A stretch of DNA of 64,000 nucleotides from Labilibaculum filiforme (GTDB lineage: Bacteria > Bacteroidota > Bacteroidia > Bacteroidales > Marinifilaceae): assembly GCF_002843315.1 (NCBI RefSeq), contig NZ_MVDD01000001.1, positions 62,001-126,000 of the forward strand, in the 5' to 3' direction. Positions 55,976-64,000 of the stretch are shown in pieces. Both the position numbers and the translations under genes were made by a program. Below the pieces are notes generated by a model. It did no database searches, was not told the origin of the DNA, and worked only from the letters and a program-made list of their open reading frames with translations. Within the stretch, counting starts at the first letter, position 1, and each line of letters starts with the position of its first letter.

Positions 55976-56542
55976 ATGAACGAAACCGAGCTGATACAAC
56001 AAATTTGTAATGGCAATCCTCAAGCTTTCCGATATTTGGTGAAGCAATATGAGCGATTGGTGTTTCATGTAGCCGGAAGATTGTTGAATCAGCAGGAAGA
56101 TTTGAAGGATGTGGCGCAGGAAGTTTTTATAAAGGTGCATCAGAAATTGCCCGAATTTAGAGGTGATTCGAAGCTTTCGACTTGGATTGCAACCATCGCA
56201 TATCGGGTTTCGGTGAATCATTTAAAAAAGCGAAAACCGGATGTGGATATTGGAGAATCGCAATATGAATTGATGCAGCACAGCAGAGTTTCGGATGAAA
56301 ATCCGGAGCAATTGACTCAGAAAAAAGAGTTGAAGGATATGGTAAAACAAATGGTGGACCGACTGCCGGCTAAATACAAAACGATTTTGAGTTTGTATCA
56401 TTTGGAAGAATATGGATACAGTGAGATTGTTGAAATTACCGGATTGCCTGAGGGAACGGTGAAAAATTATATATTTAGAGCTCGGAAATTGCTAAAAGAG
56501 ATGCTGGAAAAGAGCGAACTGAGTAGGAATTTTGAGATTTGA
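55976..56542 (+). CDS. ECF-type RNA polymerase sigma factor
   Basis: 188 residues from ATG 55976 (an upstream TTG at 55958 sits inside a GGAGT/ACTCC hairpin and is less likely). Region 2: QQICNGNPQAFRYLVKQYERLVFHVAGRLLNQQEDLKDVAQEVFIKVH, with STWIATIAYRVSVNHLKKR. Region 4: LPAKYKTILSLYHLEEYGYSEIVEITGLPEGTVKNYIFRARKLL. The two domains have a short linker, typical of ECF (sigma-70 group IV) factors. The next gene, 36 bases away, encodes a membrane protein that could be its anti-sigma factor. Confidence 0.92.
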   Translation: MNETELIQQICNGNPQAFRYLVKQYERLVFHVAGRLLNQQEDLKDVAQEVFIKVHQKLPEFRGDSKLSTWIATIAYRVSVNHLKKRKPDVDIGESQYELMQHSRVSDENPEQLTQKKELKDMVKQMVDRLPAKYKTILSLYHLEEYGYSEIVEITGLPEGTVKNYIFRARKLLKEMLEKSELSRNFEI

Positions 56543-56578
56543 AATGCGAAATGTGAGGTATGAGATTTTAATACAGAT

Positions 56579-56965
56579 ATGAATATGAATTTCGAAAATA
56601 CAGAAGAAAATTGGGATTTAGATGACTTGAAGCTGATTGATGAGTTGCTTAAGGATAGTCTTAAGCAGGATTTTTCGGTTTCGATACCTGATGATTTTGC
56701 TGATTTTGTTACCGAAAAGGTCGAAAAACAAAAATCGGTTAGGGAGGCTCTGTTGCGATTAATAATGATGACTTTGGGCTATTTGGGGATTCCCGGCATC
56801 GCCTTTGGATTGCTTTACTATTTAAAATCGACGAAGATAGATGTAATTCTCGATTTGATTTTCACTTACAAATATCCTGTTCTGTTTGGTGTGCTTTGTA
56901 TTCTTTCGATTCAGATAGCCGACGTACTTCTACTTAGTCGCACGAAGGATCAATTGGATAAATAG
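56579..56965 (+). CDS. membrane protein, possible anti-sigma factor
   Basis: 128 residues. It has an acidic cytoplasmic N-terminus (about 1-50; DLDDLKLIDELLKDSLKQDFSVSIPDDFADFVTEKV) and two membrane helices (about 63-82 and 92-116). The layout (soluble N-terminal domain, then membrane) is like that of anti-sigma factors. There is no zinc-binding HxxxCxxC motif, so it is not a ZAS protein. Its position directly after the sigma gene is the main argument. Sequence similarity to known families is not evident. Confidence 0.55.
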   Translation: MNMNFENTEENWDLDDLKLIDELLKDSLKQDFSVSIPDDFADFVTEKVEKQKSVREALLRLIMMTLGYLGIPGIAFGLLYYLKSTKIDVILDLIFTYKYPVLFGVLCILSIQIADVLLLSRTKDQLDK

Positions 56966-57008
56966 CTTGCTGAAAATAAACATGTTCTCTTTATCTTACT
57001 ATTGGCAA

Positions 57009-57165
57009 CCCGACTTTGAGTCGGGGCACCAAATGTAAATGCAGATATTGAAAGGAGATCACAGATCTCAACACTCAAAACCTGTAAATTGCAAATTTAC
57101 AGGAGCGTGCCGAATACTAAACCATACTAGTACTTTCTTGCTACCTCCAATTTGTAATTGTGAGG
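57009..57165. repeat. cluster of four short extragenic palindromes
   Basis: CCCGACT/AGTCGGG with loop TTG (57009-57025), GAGATC/GATCTC with loop ACA (57055-57069), CCTGTAAAT/ATTTACAGG (57081-57103) and CCTCCAATT/AATTG-T-GAGG with loop TGT (57144-57165). All have different stems but three- to five-base loops, close to one another. Confidence 0.7.
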
Positions 57166-57200
57166 TGTGGGAGTTAAGAATTTTTAATTCGTCAAAAAAA

Positions 57201-57339
57201 CCTCATCCCCCAACCCCTTCTCCTAAGCGCGAAAGGGAGTCTCTCTCCAAATAAAAACAGGATCAACAAATCTCCTATATTCTCACAAATAAAATTGAAG
57301 ATGTGTTCTCTTCTCCTTCAGGAGAAGGATAGGATGAGG
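57201..57339. repeat. MITE-like element with imperfect terminal inverted repeats
   Basis: Left end CCTCATCC (57201-57208) and CCTTCTCCT (57216-57224); right end AGGAGAAGG (57320-57328) and GGATGAGG (57332-57339). The order is a mirror image with different spacing (7 versus 3 bases). The interior of about 95 bases is noncoding. Confidence 0.6.
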
Positions 57340-57348
57340 TCGTAAATT

Positions 57349-57382
57349 AAATGGGGCAATCTGCGATTAGATTGCCCCATTT
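57349..57382 (-). terminator. terminator of the lipoprotein gene
   Basis: AAATGGGGCAATCT (57349-57362) pairs perfectly with AGATTGCCCCATTT (57369-57382) around GCGATT, directly after the stop codon on the minus strand. Confidence 0.8.
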
Positions 57383-57389
57383 TAGTTTA

Positions 57390-57728
57390 TTATTCTTCGG
57401 AAGATTCTAGGTTTTCCTCCTCTTCCACATCCCTTTTGAAAGGAGCATCTGTTCCAATTACTTTAAACTGTTTGTAATCTTCAGGATTTAAAAAGATACC
57501 TGTTCTAGTAACATTAATAATATAGGCATTATTATAGGTCAGCACCACCATCTCATTATTCTCCAAATCGATTAAGGTTTGTAACAAATTCGATTCAGTA
57601 CCCGATTGAGAAAGAAACAATGCCTTCTTGGGAAGATTCACATTTGCTGGAACCTCCACAATAGTTTGTGTCATAGCACAACCACCTAGTATCAGGATAA
57701 CTAGCACCCCTATTAAATAAACTCTCAT
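57390..57728 (-). CDS. small lipoprotein, unknown function
   Basis: 112 residues. Signal peptide with lipobox ILGGC (Cys17), so lipidated at the envelope. The mature part has alternating strands (LPKKALFLSQSG, NEMVVLTYNNAYIINVTRTGIFLNPEDYKQF) and an acidic tail (EEEENLESSEE). It lies 23 bases downstream of the BNR gene and probably shares its transcript. Not recognised. Confidence 0.65.
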   Translation of the reverse strand: MRVYLIGVLVILILGGCAMTQTIVEVPANVNLPKKALFLSQSGTESNLLQTLIDLENNEMVVLTYNNAYIINVTRTGIFLNPEDYKQFKVIGTDAPFKRDVEEEENLESSEE

Positions 57729-57751
57729 AGTTTTCTACTTACTAATTTATA

Positions 57752-60700
57752 CTACTCCATTTTATAACTTGGTACTCTACCCGGTGTCCATGGAGCACCT
57801 GTCTTTTCCAATTCGGCTTCTACCAGCTTCATTTCATCGGCAACAGCATGTAGTCGTTTTAAAGCAACTGGAAATTCCTCTTTTAAGATTTCAAATTGCT
57901 CTTTTTGCGTTTGGGTTACTCCCGATGTACTGGCCCAATGTGCACCAACAATATTGTTTATCCGTTCGGAAATTGGAATTTGTGCTGGTGGAATTTCTTC
58001 CCCACTGGCACGTGCTTCTACCCCATTAAATAAGAAATCAATTGCATCTACTTCCTGTTGTAAATCGTTCACTTTTGTACTTAAAACTGCTCCCGCACCA
58101 GGTGTCTGCAACAAAGCCATTTTTATTGCATTAATATGATTCTTATAGGTATTATTCAGTTGCATACTTCCGTAAATGGCTCGCGACATATTTGCCACTT
58201 TTTGCTGGAACGCAACCAATTCGGCACGATTTTCGGCTGGCAAACTTGTGTTGTTTAAAGTTACCGCTTTAAAAGGAACGGCATCTGCCAATAGTTTGTA
58301 TTCACCTTTGCTTACTATTCCCATTTCCACCTGATAAACTCCCGGCATTACCAACATTCCCGATTTTGCTTCTTTGGTAGGTACAAATTCCTCGTCTTTT
58401 ACAGGATATAAAGACTGAAAACGAAGATCCCAATTGCTTCTGTTAATTCCCTTTTGAGCCTTAGCAGTTAATCTTCTTACTTCGTTCCCATCCTTATCTT
58501 TCACAACAAAAACAAGATATGGCGCTACCTCTTTAGCTTCCTCTTCCATCTCTTTCCAACTTGGCTGTGGAATATAAGTGCCTGCTTTCAGTAGCTCTTT
58601 TTCTTTTTCCTGACGGATTTGTTTGGCAGTTTTTGGTACTTCTTTTAAATAATAGGTAAAAGCTGCACCAAATTCAGGATTTGGAGCCGTGAAATAAGTA
58701 GCTCCCATGCTTCCTTTTCCTCCCTTTTGAATGTACATTAAAGCATCTTTTACAGGGAAAAGCTGGGCATCTTTTTCTATCATTTCTGATGTTACGCTTC
58801 GTAAAGGGGAATAATCATCCAAAATAAAAAATCCACGCCCAAAACTTGCAGCTACCAAATCGCCTTCTCGTTTCTGAATGGTTAAATCGCGAATGGCAAT
58901 TGTAGGAATACCCGCTTTTAATTGTATCCAGTTTTTGCCTTCATCTTTTGTAAAGAATACCCCGAATTCTGTTCCCACAAACAGCAATTCAGGAGCCATA
59001 AAATCTTGCTCAATAGTATGAACCGTTCCGTTTTCCGGAAGATTCCCAGCTATATTTACCCAAGAATTCCCTTTATCGGTACTCTTTAAAAGGTAAGGTT
59101 TAAAATCATCGCGCTTGCGATTATCAAACGAAGCATAAATTACATTTTCATTGTGTTTCGAAGGCAATAAATCACTCACATAAGTATATTGCGGAATTCC
59201 GGGGAAAGCAGCATATTTTTTCCACTGCCCTCCTCCATTATCACTTACCTGAATCAATCCATCATCGGTTCCTACGTATAATAAATTCTCTTTTAATGGA
59301 GATTCTGCCAAGGAAATAATGGTTCCAAACTGCGAGGTAGACACGTGCTTTTTTACTGCATCGGCCGACCAATATTGTCCCATTATTTTAAATGAATCTC
59401 TATCCTTACCCGTTGTTAAATCACCACTAATAGCTTTCCAGGTGTTTCCACGATCATCGGTTTGGAACAGCTTATTGGCCGCTGCATACAAACGGGTATT
59501 TTTATGATGACTAATAATTACGGGTGCATTCCAATTCCATTTATAAGCTGGTTCGCCCTTTGGTTCACGTGCTTTAATTTCAATTTTCTCACCACTTTTT
59601 TTATCGTAACGATATAAATTTCCATACTGATATTCGCAATATACAATGTTCGGATCTGTTGGATCTATTTGAGCCCAGAATCCGTCACCACCTAGAATTG
59701 GATCCCAATCGGCATTGGCAACACCTTCTTTACTGATATTTTGAGAAGGTCCGCCAAGGGTATTGTTATCTTGAGTTCCGCCGTAAACATTATAAAATGG
59801 CAATGCATTATCCACCTGAACGCGGTAAAATTGAGTTACAGAAAGATTGCATTTAAAAACATAGGTTTCGCCCGCATCAAAACTTTCGTAGATACCGCCA
59901 TCGCCACCAATCATGAAATGATTCGTATCGCTTGGATCAATCCAAATGGCATGGTCGTCCACGTGCCTGTCTTTAAGACCTAACTTGGTCCAAGTTTTTC
60001 CACCATCTTCGGTAAAATGGGTGTAAGTCTCTACCGAATACACTTTATCCGCATCAATAGGGTCGCAATAAATCTCGTTGTAATATTGTCCGCTACTTGC
60101 ATGATCACTCATTTTCGACCACGATTCTCCTCTATCGGTTGATCGAAAAAATCCGCTTTTATCTTCTGCAGCCTCAATAATTGCATACACGTAATTGTGA
60201 TTTACCGGCGAAACGGCAATTCCCATTCCTCCCATATCCACACTTGGCAATCCTGATTTTAGTTTTCTCCAATTCTCACCTCCATCGGTCGATTTATAAA
60301 TTGCAGATTCTGGACCTCCATTTATTTTTCCATACACATGACGACGACGCTGTTCGGATGTTGCATACATGATATCTGGCTCAACAGGATCGATAACTAC
60401 ATTATTAACTCCTGTATTTTCACTTATCTCCAATACTTTCTTCCAAGTTTCTCCTCCATCAATGGTTTTGTACAAACCACGATCGCCACCGGGGCCCCAA
60501 GCCGAACCTTCTGCGGCAACAAATACGATATTCGAATTCCTAGGGTCAATAACAATTCCACCAATATGGCGAGATTCTTTCAATCCCATATTCTTCCAGC
60601 TCTTACCGCCATCCATGGTTTTATAAACTCCATCGCCATAGGCTAAAGCTCTCTGATGATTATTCTCTCCTGTTCCTGTCCAAACTACATTACTATTGTT

Positions 60701-61042
60701 CGGATCCATAGTCACTACTCCAATAGAATAAGATCCATACTTATCGAAAACCGGCATCCAGGTAGTTCCATTATTAATCGTTTTAAAAATATTACCACTA
60801 GCAACTCCCACATAGTATTCGCTATGATTGTTTGGATTGACAGCAAAATCAGCAATACGTCCTGATGTTGTTGCAGGACCAATATTTCTGAATTTTAAAC
60901 CACTAACCAATGCAGAATTGATTAAAGTGTCCATTTTTGGTTCGGTTGTTTTCTTTTTTGCCTGTAGGAATCCGGGCTGAATCAGCATTCCCAAAAACAA
61001 CAACGAAAAAACCCCTTTCTTCAAGTTTTGTAAGGTATTCAT
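57752..61042 (-). CDS. exported BNR/Asp-box (VPS10/sortilin-like) beta-propeller protein
   Basis: 1096 residues with a signal peptide (about 1-28, VFSLLFLGMLIQPGFLQA). It has at least nine Asp-box repeats of the type SxDGGxxW (for example MDGGKSWKN, DGGETWKK, DGGENWRK, DRGESWSK, DGGKTWTK, DRGNTWKA, NGGGQWKK, DKGNSWVN, DEGKNWIQ), spread over about residues 80-720; each is a blade turn in a sialidase- or sortilin-type propeller. The last 350 residues are beta-sandwich-like then helical. Family members are often called glycosyl hydrolases, but no catalytic residues of a glycosidase were recognised. Co-transcribed with a small lipoprotein gene. Confidence 0.87.
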   Translation of the reverse strand: MNTLQNLKKGVFSLLFLGMLIQPGFLQAKKKTTEPKMDTLINSALVSGLKFRNIGPATTSGRIADFAVNPNNHSEYYVGVASGNIFKTINNGTTWMPVFDKYGSYSIGVVTMDPNNSNVVWTGTGENNHQRALAYGDGVYKTMDGGKSWKNMGLKESRHIGGIVIDPRNSNIVFVAAEGSAWGPGGDRGLYKTIDGGETWKKVLEISENTGVNNVVIDPVEPDIMYATSEQRRRHVYGKINGGPESAIYKSTDGGENWRKLKSGLPSVDMGGMGIAVSPVNHNYVYAIIEAAEDKSGFFRSTDRGESWSKMSDHASSGQYYNEIYCDPIDADKVYSVETYTHFTEDGGKTWTKLGLKDRHVDDHAIWIDPSDTNHFMIGGDGGIYESFDAGETYVFKCNLSVTQFYRVQVDNALPFYNVYGGTQDNNTLGGPSQNISKEGVANADWDPILGGDGFWAQIDPTDPNIVYCEYQYGNLYRYDKKSGEKIEIKAREPKGEPAYKWNWNAPVIISHHKNTRLYAAANKLFQTDDRGNTWKAISGDLTTGKDRDSFKIMGQYWSADAVKKHVSTSQFGTIISLAESPLKENLLYVGTDDGLIQVSDNGGGQWKKYAAFPGIPQYTYVSDLLPSKHNENVIYASFDNRKRDDFKPYLLKSTDKGNSWVNIAGNLPENGTVHTIEQDFMAPELLFVGTEFGVFFTKDEGKNWIQLKAGIPTIAIRDLTIQKREGDLVAASFGRGFFILDDYSPLRSVTSEMIEKDAQLFPVKDALMYIQKGGKGSMGATYFTAPNPEFGAAFTYYLKEVPKTAKQIRQEKEKELLKAGTYIPQPSWKEMEEEAKEVAPYLVFVVKDKDGNEVRRLTAKAQKGINRSNWDLRFQSLYPVKDEEFVPTKEAKSGMLVMPGVYQVEMGIVSKGEYKLLADAVPFKAVTLNNTSLPAENRAELVAFQQKVANMSRAIYGSMQLNNTYKNHINAIKMALLQTPGAGAVLSTKVNDLQQEVDAIDFLFNGVEARASGEEIPPAQIPISERINNIVGAHWASTSGVTQTQKEQFEILKEEFPVALKRLHAVADEMKLVEAELEKTGAPWTPGRVPSYKME

Positions 61043-61280
61043 GAGTTATAATTTAAGGTATAATAAAGCCTGTAAGTGTTCCTTTTTACCGCTCCCAGAC
61101 TTTCTATTAAGTGTGTGTTTTTTGATGCTTGAATTTACAGGATATCAATATATTATCCTAAATATTCAGTTAATTTTTACAGCCCATCTCCTAATTTCAA
61201 TTGGGTATCTGTCACATCCCTTTCCAGTTAATACATTGTGGCAGCACCCGAATATTCCAGAAACAGTAAGTTCTTTGGCA

Positions 61281-61313
61281 AAAAAAAAATCCGATTCTCT
61301 CGAACCGAATTTT
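61281..61313 (-). terminator. terminator of the LysM glucosaminidase gene
   Basis: On the minus strand AAAATTCGGTTC pairs with GAATCGGATTTT (wobbles included) around GAGA and runs into a T-run (the A-run at 61281-61289), five bases after the stop. Confidence 0.7.
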
Positions 61314-61318
61314 AACTA

Positions 61319-62254
61319 TTATCTCTTTTTATTTCTTAGATAAATTTTTTCACCCAACTGAGGCCTATAATCCTCATCTATATCATTAAATCTTCGAAGG
61401 CTCTTTAATCGAACTCCGTATTCCTGTGCAATACTGTACAAACTTTCGCCTTCTTTTACACGATGAAAATTGTAACCTCTAGCAGCTCTTCCTCGCTTGT
61501 TGTGCAAATATAATCTCTGATTCAACTGTAAAATGTAATTCTTAGGTAAATCATTATATTTCAACAATTTTCGTTGATTCACCCCTAAGTTTTTCTCGAT
61601 ACTGTAGAATGTATCGCCTTTTTTAGTGACAATATAATGTATGCCGTTCGCAATTTCCAATCGTGCTCCGAAAGGATCAATTTCATAATCAGAATCAATA
61701 TCTGCTAAATCGGTTCCTGTAGGTTTTTCAATAATCAAATCGTTACCTTTTCCTTTTTGATCGAGTTGATGCAAGTTCTCCTCATCAATAATCTTTATTA
61801 ATCGATGCGCATATTGAGGATCGGTAGCATAACCAGCCTTTTTTAATCCATGAGCCCAACGTTTGTAATCATTCGAATCGTACTGAAACAAAAAGGCATA
61901 ACGCGAACGCGTAGTTAAAAACTGAGAATGATCTTTATAAGAATCGTATGCATGATCGTACTTTCTAAAGCATTCATTTTTATGGTCATCATCCATTTTC
62001 ATACTTGGCCCCACCCAATCGTGACACTTAATTCCAAAATGGTTATTCCCTTTTGTTGCCAATAATGAATTCCCGTTTCCGGATTCCAATAATCCTTGCG
62101 CCAAAGTAATACTAGCTGGAATTCCGGTTCTCAACATTTCCCGAACCGCTAAATCCTTATATTTTTCGATGTATTCTTTTCTACTTAATCCCTTTGCAAA
62201 AACCGATGTTGCCAGCACAAAACCTACTACTATAAATAAAAAAACTTTCTTCAT
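61319..62254 (-). CDS. exported N-acetylglucosaminidase with two LysM domains
   Basis: 311 residues. Signal peptide about 1-20 (VFLFIVVGFVLATSVFA). A FlgJ-type glucosaminidase domain (about 25-165) has the putative catalytic Glu57 in LAQGLLESGNGNS, KGNNHFGIKCHDW and YAHRLIKIIDE. Two LysM repeats follow (about 207-253 and 262-309; KKGDTFYSIEKNLGV, KEGESLYSIAQEYGV), which hold peptidoglycan. It should cleave cell-wall glycan between GlcNAc and MurNAc. Single gene with a terminator, divergent from cdd across 315 bases. Confidence 0.92.
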   Translation of the reverse strand: MKKVFLFIVVGFVLATSVFAKGLSRKEYIEKYKDLAVREMLRTGIPASITLAQGLLESGNGNSLLATKGNNHFGIKCHDWVGPSMKMDDDHKNECFRKYDHAYDSYKDHSQFLTTRSRYAFLFQYDSNDYKRWAHGLKKAGYATDPQYAHRLIKIIDEENLHQLDQKGKGNDLIIEKPTGTDLADIDSDYEIDPFGARLEIANGIHYIVTKKGDTFYSIEKNLGVNQRKLLKYNDLPKNYILQLNQRLYLHNKRGRAARGYNFHRVKEGESLYSIAQEYGVRLKSLRRFNDIDEDYRPQLGEKIYLRNKKR

Positions 62255-62569
62255 TCAATTAAGATTATTTGAATCATGTATAAAAAATGGGAAATCAATC
62301 TATTTATTAATATATTAGTCGCGATTTCCAAAACAACCATAAAAATATAACAATCCTGTTATCCTCCGTTACTTTAAACAAATAATTTAATTAACAATCT
62401 GTTTTTAGTGTAAAAAACGCCTATTATTGCTTGCTTAGTATAATTATTGAAAAAATGTTTAAATTTCAGAAAGTATTGGTTTACTTGCCTTTTGAAATGG
62501 GCACTACGCTTCATTTCCTGCTCAAGGCACACTAATTATCCTTAAACGATCTGAACAAACAGTCAAAAC
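62255..62569. other. divergent intergenic region between the LysM glucosaminidase gene and cdd
   Basis: 315 AT-rich bases. No exact TAnnTTTG was found on either side. GAAATG/CATTTC (62494-62499/62512-62517) is a six-base hairpin about 50 bases before cdd. Nothing else recognised. Confidence 0.4.
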
Positions 62570-63055
62570 ATGAAGAAAACTCAAATAATTACAACTGTTT
62601 TCGAATATAATTCGGTGGATGAATTACCACAGGAAGAACAAGAGTTGATAAAAAACGCAAAAGAAGCCGCCAAACGTTCCTATTCTCCTTATTCAAAATT
62701 TAGTGTAGGCGCTGCCATTCTACTCAATAATAAAGAGATCATTCAAGGCAATAATCAAGAGAATTCTGCTTATCCGTCTGGCCTATGTGCCGAACGTGTT
62801 GCGATGTTCTATGCTAACTCAAAATTTCCCGATGTAGCTGTTAAGGCAATTGCAATTACGGCACGTACAAATGATCGTTTTTTAGATAATCCTATTCCAC
62901 CTTGTGGTTCGTGCCGACAGGTATTATTAGAAACCGAAGCCCGTTTTAATCAACCAATTAAAATGATTTTATCTGGTGAAAAAAAAATACGAGTTGTTGA
63001 AAACATTAAAGAAATGCTTCCCTTGTATTTCGAAAAAGATATGCTGAATGAATAA
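62570..63055 (+). CDS. cdd: cytidine deaminase
   Basis: 161 residues. Deaminates cytidine and deoxycytidine to uridine for pyrimidine salvage. Zinc motifs: GLCAERVAMFYA (Cys73, Glu75) and PPCGSCRQVLLE (Cys112, Cys115), giving the homotetrameric small-CDA type. The N-terminus is about 20 residues longer than in Bacillus Cdd but starts at the only reasonable ATG. Confidence 0.95.
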   Translation: MKKTQIITTVFEYNSVDELPQEEQELIKNAKEAAKRSYSPYSKFSVGAAILLNNKEIIQGNNQENSAYPSGLCAERVAMFYANSKFPDVAVKAIAITARTNDRFLDNPIPPCGSCRQVLLETEARFNQPIKMILSGEKKIRVVENIKEMLPLYFEKDMLNE

Positions 63056-63150
63056 AAGAGGCTACTTGTAGTTTTGTTGGATATTTATTTATTGCTTCCC
63101 ATCGAAAAATTGCAAAATTAAACACTTTGTAGGCCTAAGTTCTACAACAA

Positions 63151-63198
63151 AAGAAAAATGGCTAAATCGTTAGCACTTGCTGATGATTTAGCCATTTT
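63151..63198 (-). terminator. terminator of the pseudouridine synthase gene
   Basis: AAAATGGCTAAATC (63155-63168) pairs perfectly with GATTTAGCCATTTT (63185-63198) around 16 bases, and the minus-strand T-run follows. It lies 25 bases after the stop codon. Confidence 0.8.
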
Positions 63199-63222
63199 AA
63201 ATTCTTTTTAAGAATCATTTGC

Positions 63223-63921
63223 TTATAACTGACTCGCCAATTCTCTCCACAAATTATCATTCTTAGGAACAGGAGCTACAATTCGAACTGGCTCTTGTTT
63301 TACTGGATGAATAAAAGATATTTCTCTTGCATGTAAGCCAATGCCTCCACCATTTTTAGATCGGGGAGCTCCGTACTTTAAATCGCCACGAATGGGAACA
63401 CCAATTTTAGCCAGCTGTGCACGAATTTGATGATGACGCCCGGTGTGTAATTTAACCTCGAGCATAAAATAATTCTGAGTACGAGTCATTAACTTATATT
63501 CCAAAGTTGCTTCCTTCGCTCCATGCTTTAATTTATCGAACACATTCGTTTTATTCTTCTCCTCGTTTTTTAACAAGTAATGTGTTAACGTTTCTTCCTC
63601 AAGTCGTGGACAATTTTGTACAATTGCCCAATATATTTTACTGAATTCCTTATCCTTTTGCTGAAACATGATACTTAAGCGGGTTAATGCTTTGCTTGTT
63701 TTTGCAAACAAAACCACCCCACTAACCGGTCTGTCGATTCGATGTGGTACTCCTAAAAATACATCTCCAGGTTTGTTGTACTTCTCCTTAATATAGGCTT
63801 TTACCTTATCACTTAAAGGTTCGTCGCCCGATTTATCACCCTGTACAATATCACCACACCTTTTATTTACGGCAATTATATGATTGTCTTCGAATAATAT
63901 ATCCAATTGTTCTTTAGCCAT
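63223..63921 (-). CDS. RluA-family RNA pseudouridine synthase
   Basis: 232 residues, without an S4 domain. Signature PHRIDRPVSGVVLFAKTSKAL with catalytic Asp63, followed by KIYWAIV, LHTGRHHQIRAQLAKIGVPIRGDLKYGA and HARE(I). It isomerises uridine in rRNA or tRNA; the exact site cannot be read off. Promoter box TACCTTTG lies at 63961-63968, 40 bases upstream. Confidence 0.93.
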   Translation of the reverse strand: MAKEQLDILFEDNHIIAVNKRCGDIVQGDKSGDEPLSDKVKAYIKEKYNKPGDVFLGVPHRIDRPVSGVVLFAKTSKALTRLSIMFQQKDKEFSKIYWAIVQNCPRLEEETLTHYLLKNEEKNKTNVFDKLKHGAKEATLEYKLMTRTQNYFMLEVKLHTGRHHQIRAQLAKIGVPIRGDLKYGAPRSKNGGGIGLHAREISFIHPVKQEPVRIVAPVPKNDNLWRELASQL

Positions 63922-63960
63922 TGGTATTCTTTATTTATTTAATTTTCAAATGAAAGCGCG

Positions 63961-63968
63961 CAAAGGTA
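63961..63968 (-). promoter_or_regulatory. -7 box (TACCTTTG) of the pseudouridine synthase gene
   Basis: An exact TAnnTTTG match on the minus strand, 40 bases upstream of the ATG. Confidence 0.45.
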
Positions 63969-64000
63969 AGAAAAAGACTTGATACTTACCATCGGATGGA

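Larger units (their letters stand above)
56966..57389. other. palindrome-rich region right of the sigma module
   Basis: 424 bases without a gene. It contains four short palindromes (57009-57165), a MITE-like inverted repeat (57201-57339) and the terminator of the lipoprotein gene (57349-57382). A 71-codon open frame at 57039-57254 crosses these repeats and is not called. Confidence 0.6.

Noticed and set aside
57009-57165. Integron attC sites or tRNA-like remnants in the palindrome cluster
   Set aside because: Stems are only 6-9 bp with tiny loops, there is no GTTRRRY core or integrase gene, and the spacing is irregular.
55434-57389. Complete insertion sequence or transposon carrying the sigma factor
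   Set aside because: The flanking palindromes are short and unequal; there is no transposase gene and no matching terminal inverted repeats, so mobility is only a possibility.
61041-61343. 100-residue frame on the plus strand between the BNR and LysM genes
   Set aside because: It begins at the minus-strand start of the BNR gene and reads across the LysM-gene terminator; composition is non-coding.

Overview
The window is a chromosomal segment of an AT-rich member of the Bacteroidota, most like the marine Marinilabiliales (Marinifilum, Labilibaculum, Ancylomarina type; inference). The reasons are Bacteroidota-restricted families (DUF4494, DUF4831-like, DUF6787-like), a divergent tsaD/tamB pair, -7 boxes of the form TAnnTTTG upstream of many genes, and A-rich leaders without clear Shine-Dalgarno sequences. 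HemF (oxygen dependent), full beta-oxidation and a Na+/H+ antiporter suit a marine, oxygen-using or facultative life. I see no phage, insertion sequence, integron or CRISPR array.

Layout: 1-1000, 3' end of a CYTH gene and a small membrane protein. 1-6.6 kb, tsaD and tamB, divergent. 6.8-10.4 kb, nhaD and an ExbB/ExbD/TonB(TolA-like) motor. 10.5-15 kb, TauE/SafE permease, glyA, two paralogous membrane proteins and a secreted protein. 15-20.8 kb, three tandem CLC-CBS anion transport proteins on the minus strand. 21-29.2 kb, FabK-like flavoprotein, paired M16 peptidases, Rel, Fur-family regulator, purA. 29.4-34 kb, DUF4831-like protein, Nnr metabolite repair, POT transporter. 34.2-37.2 kb, DUF6787-like protein, hemF, hemH, trmO. 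37.2-38.8 kb, a structured putative small RNA, a DUF4494 protein and two identical tRNA-Met(CAT) units. 39-42.7 kb, START-like protein, LptF/G permease, NTF2-like lipoprotein, a 55-residue DUF5522 protein, fmt. 43-50.3 kb, a beta-oxidation operon. 50.4-50.8 kb, a 42-bp tandem repeat. 50.9-54.8 kb, radical SAM protein and a small redox cluster. 55-57.4 kb, an ECF sigma module bordered on both sides by short extragenic palindromes and structured elements. 57.4-62.3 kb, BNR/sortilin-like exported protein and LysM glucosaminidase. 62.6-63.9 kb, cdd and an RluA-type pseudouridine synthase.

Most of the coding content is housekeeping or envelope function. The unusual material is (a) three CLC paralogues of identical length with graded loss of the anion-filter residues, (b) noncoding structure: a four-hairpin RNA candidate before trmO, a three-way-junction-like leader before the DUF6787-like gene, an 87-nt GC-rich element and palindrome clusters around the sigma factor, and a recurrent hairpin with a 15-nt loop and T-run near the 5' end of three transcription units, and (c) a perfect 20-bp palindrome upstream of the beta-oxidation operon. 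All functions are inferred from sequence reading; no database search was run.
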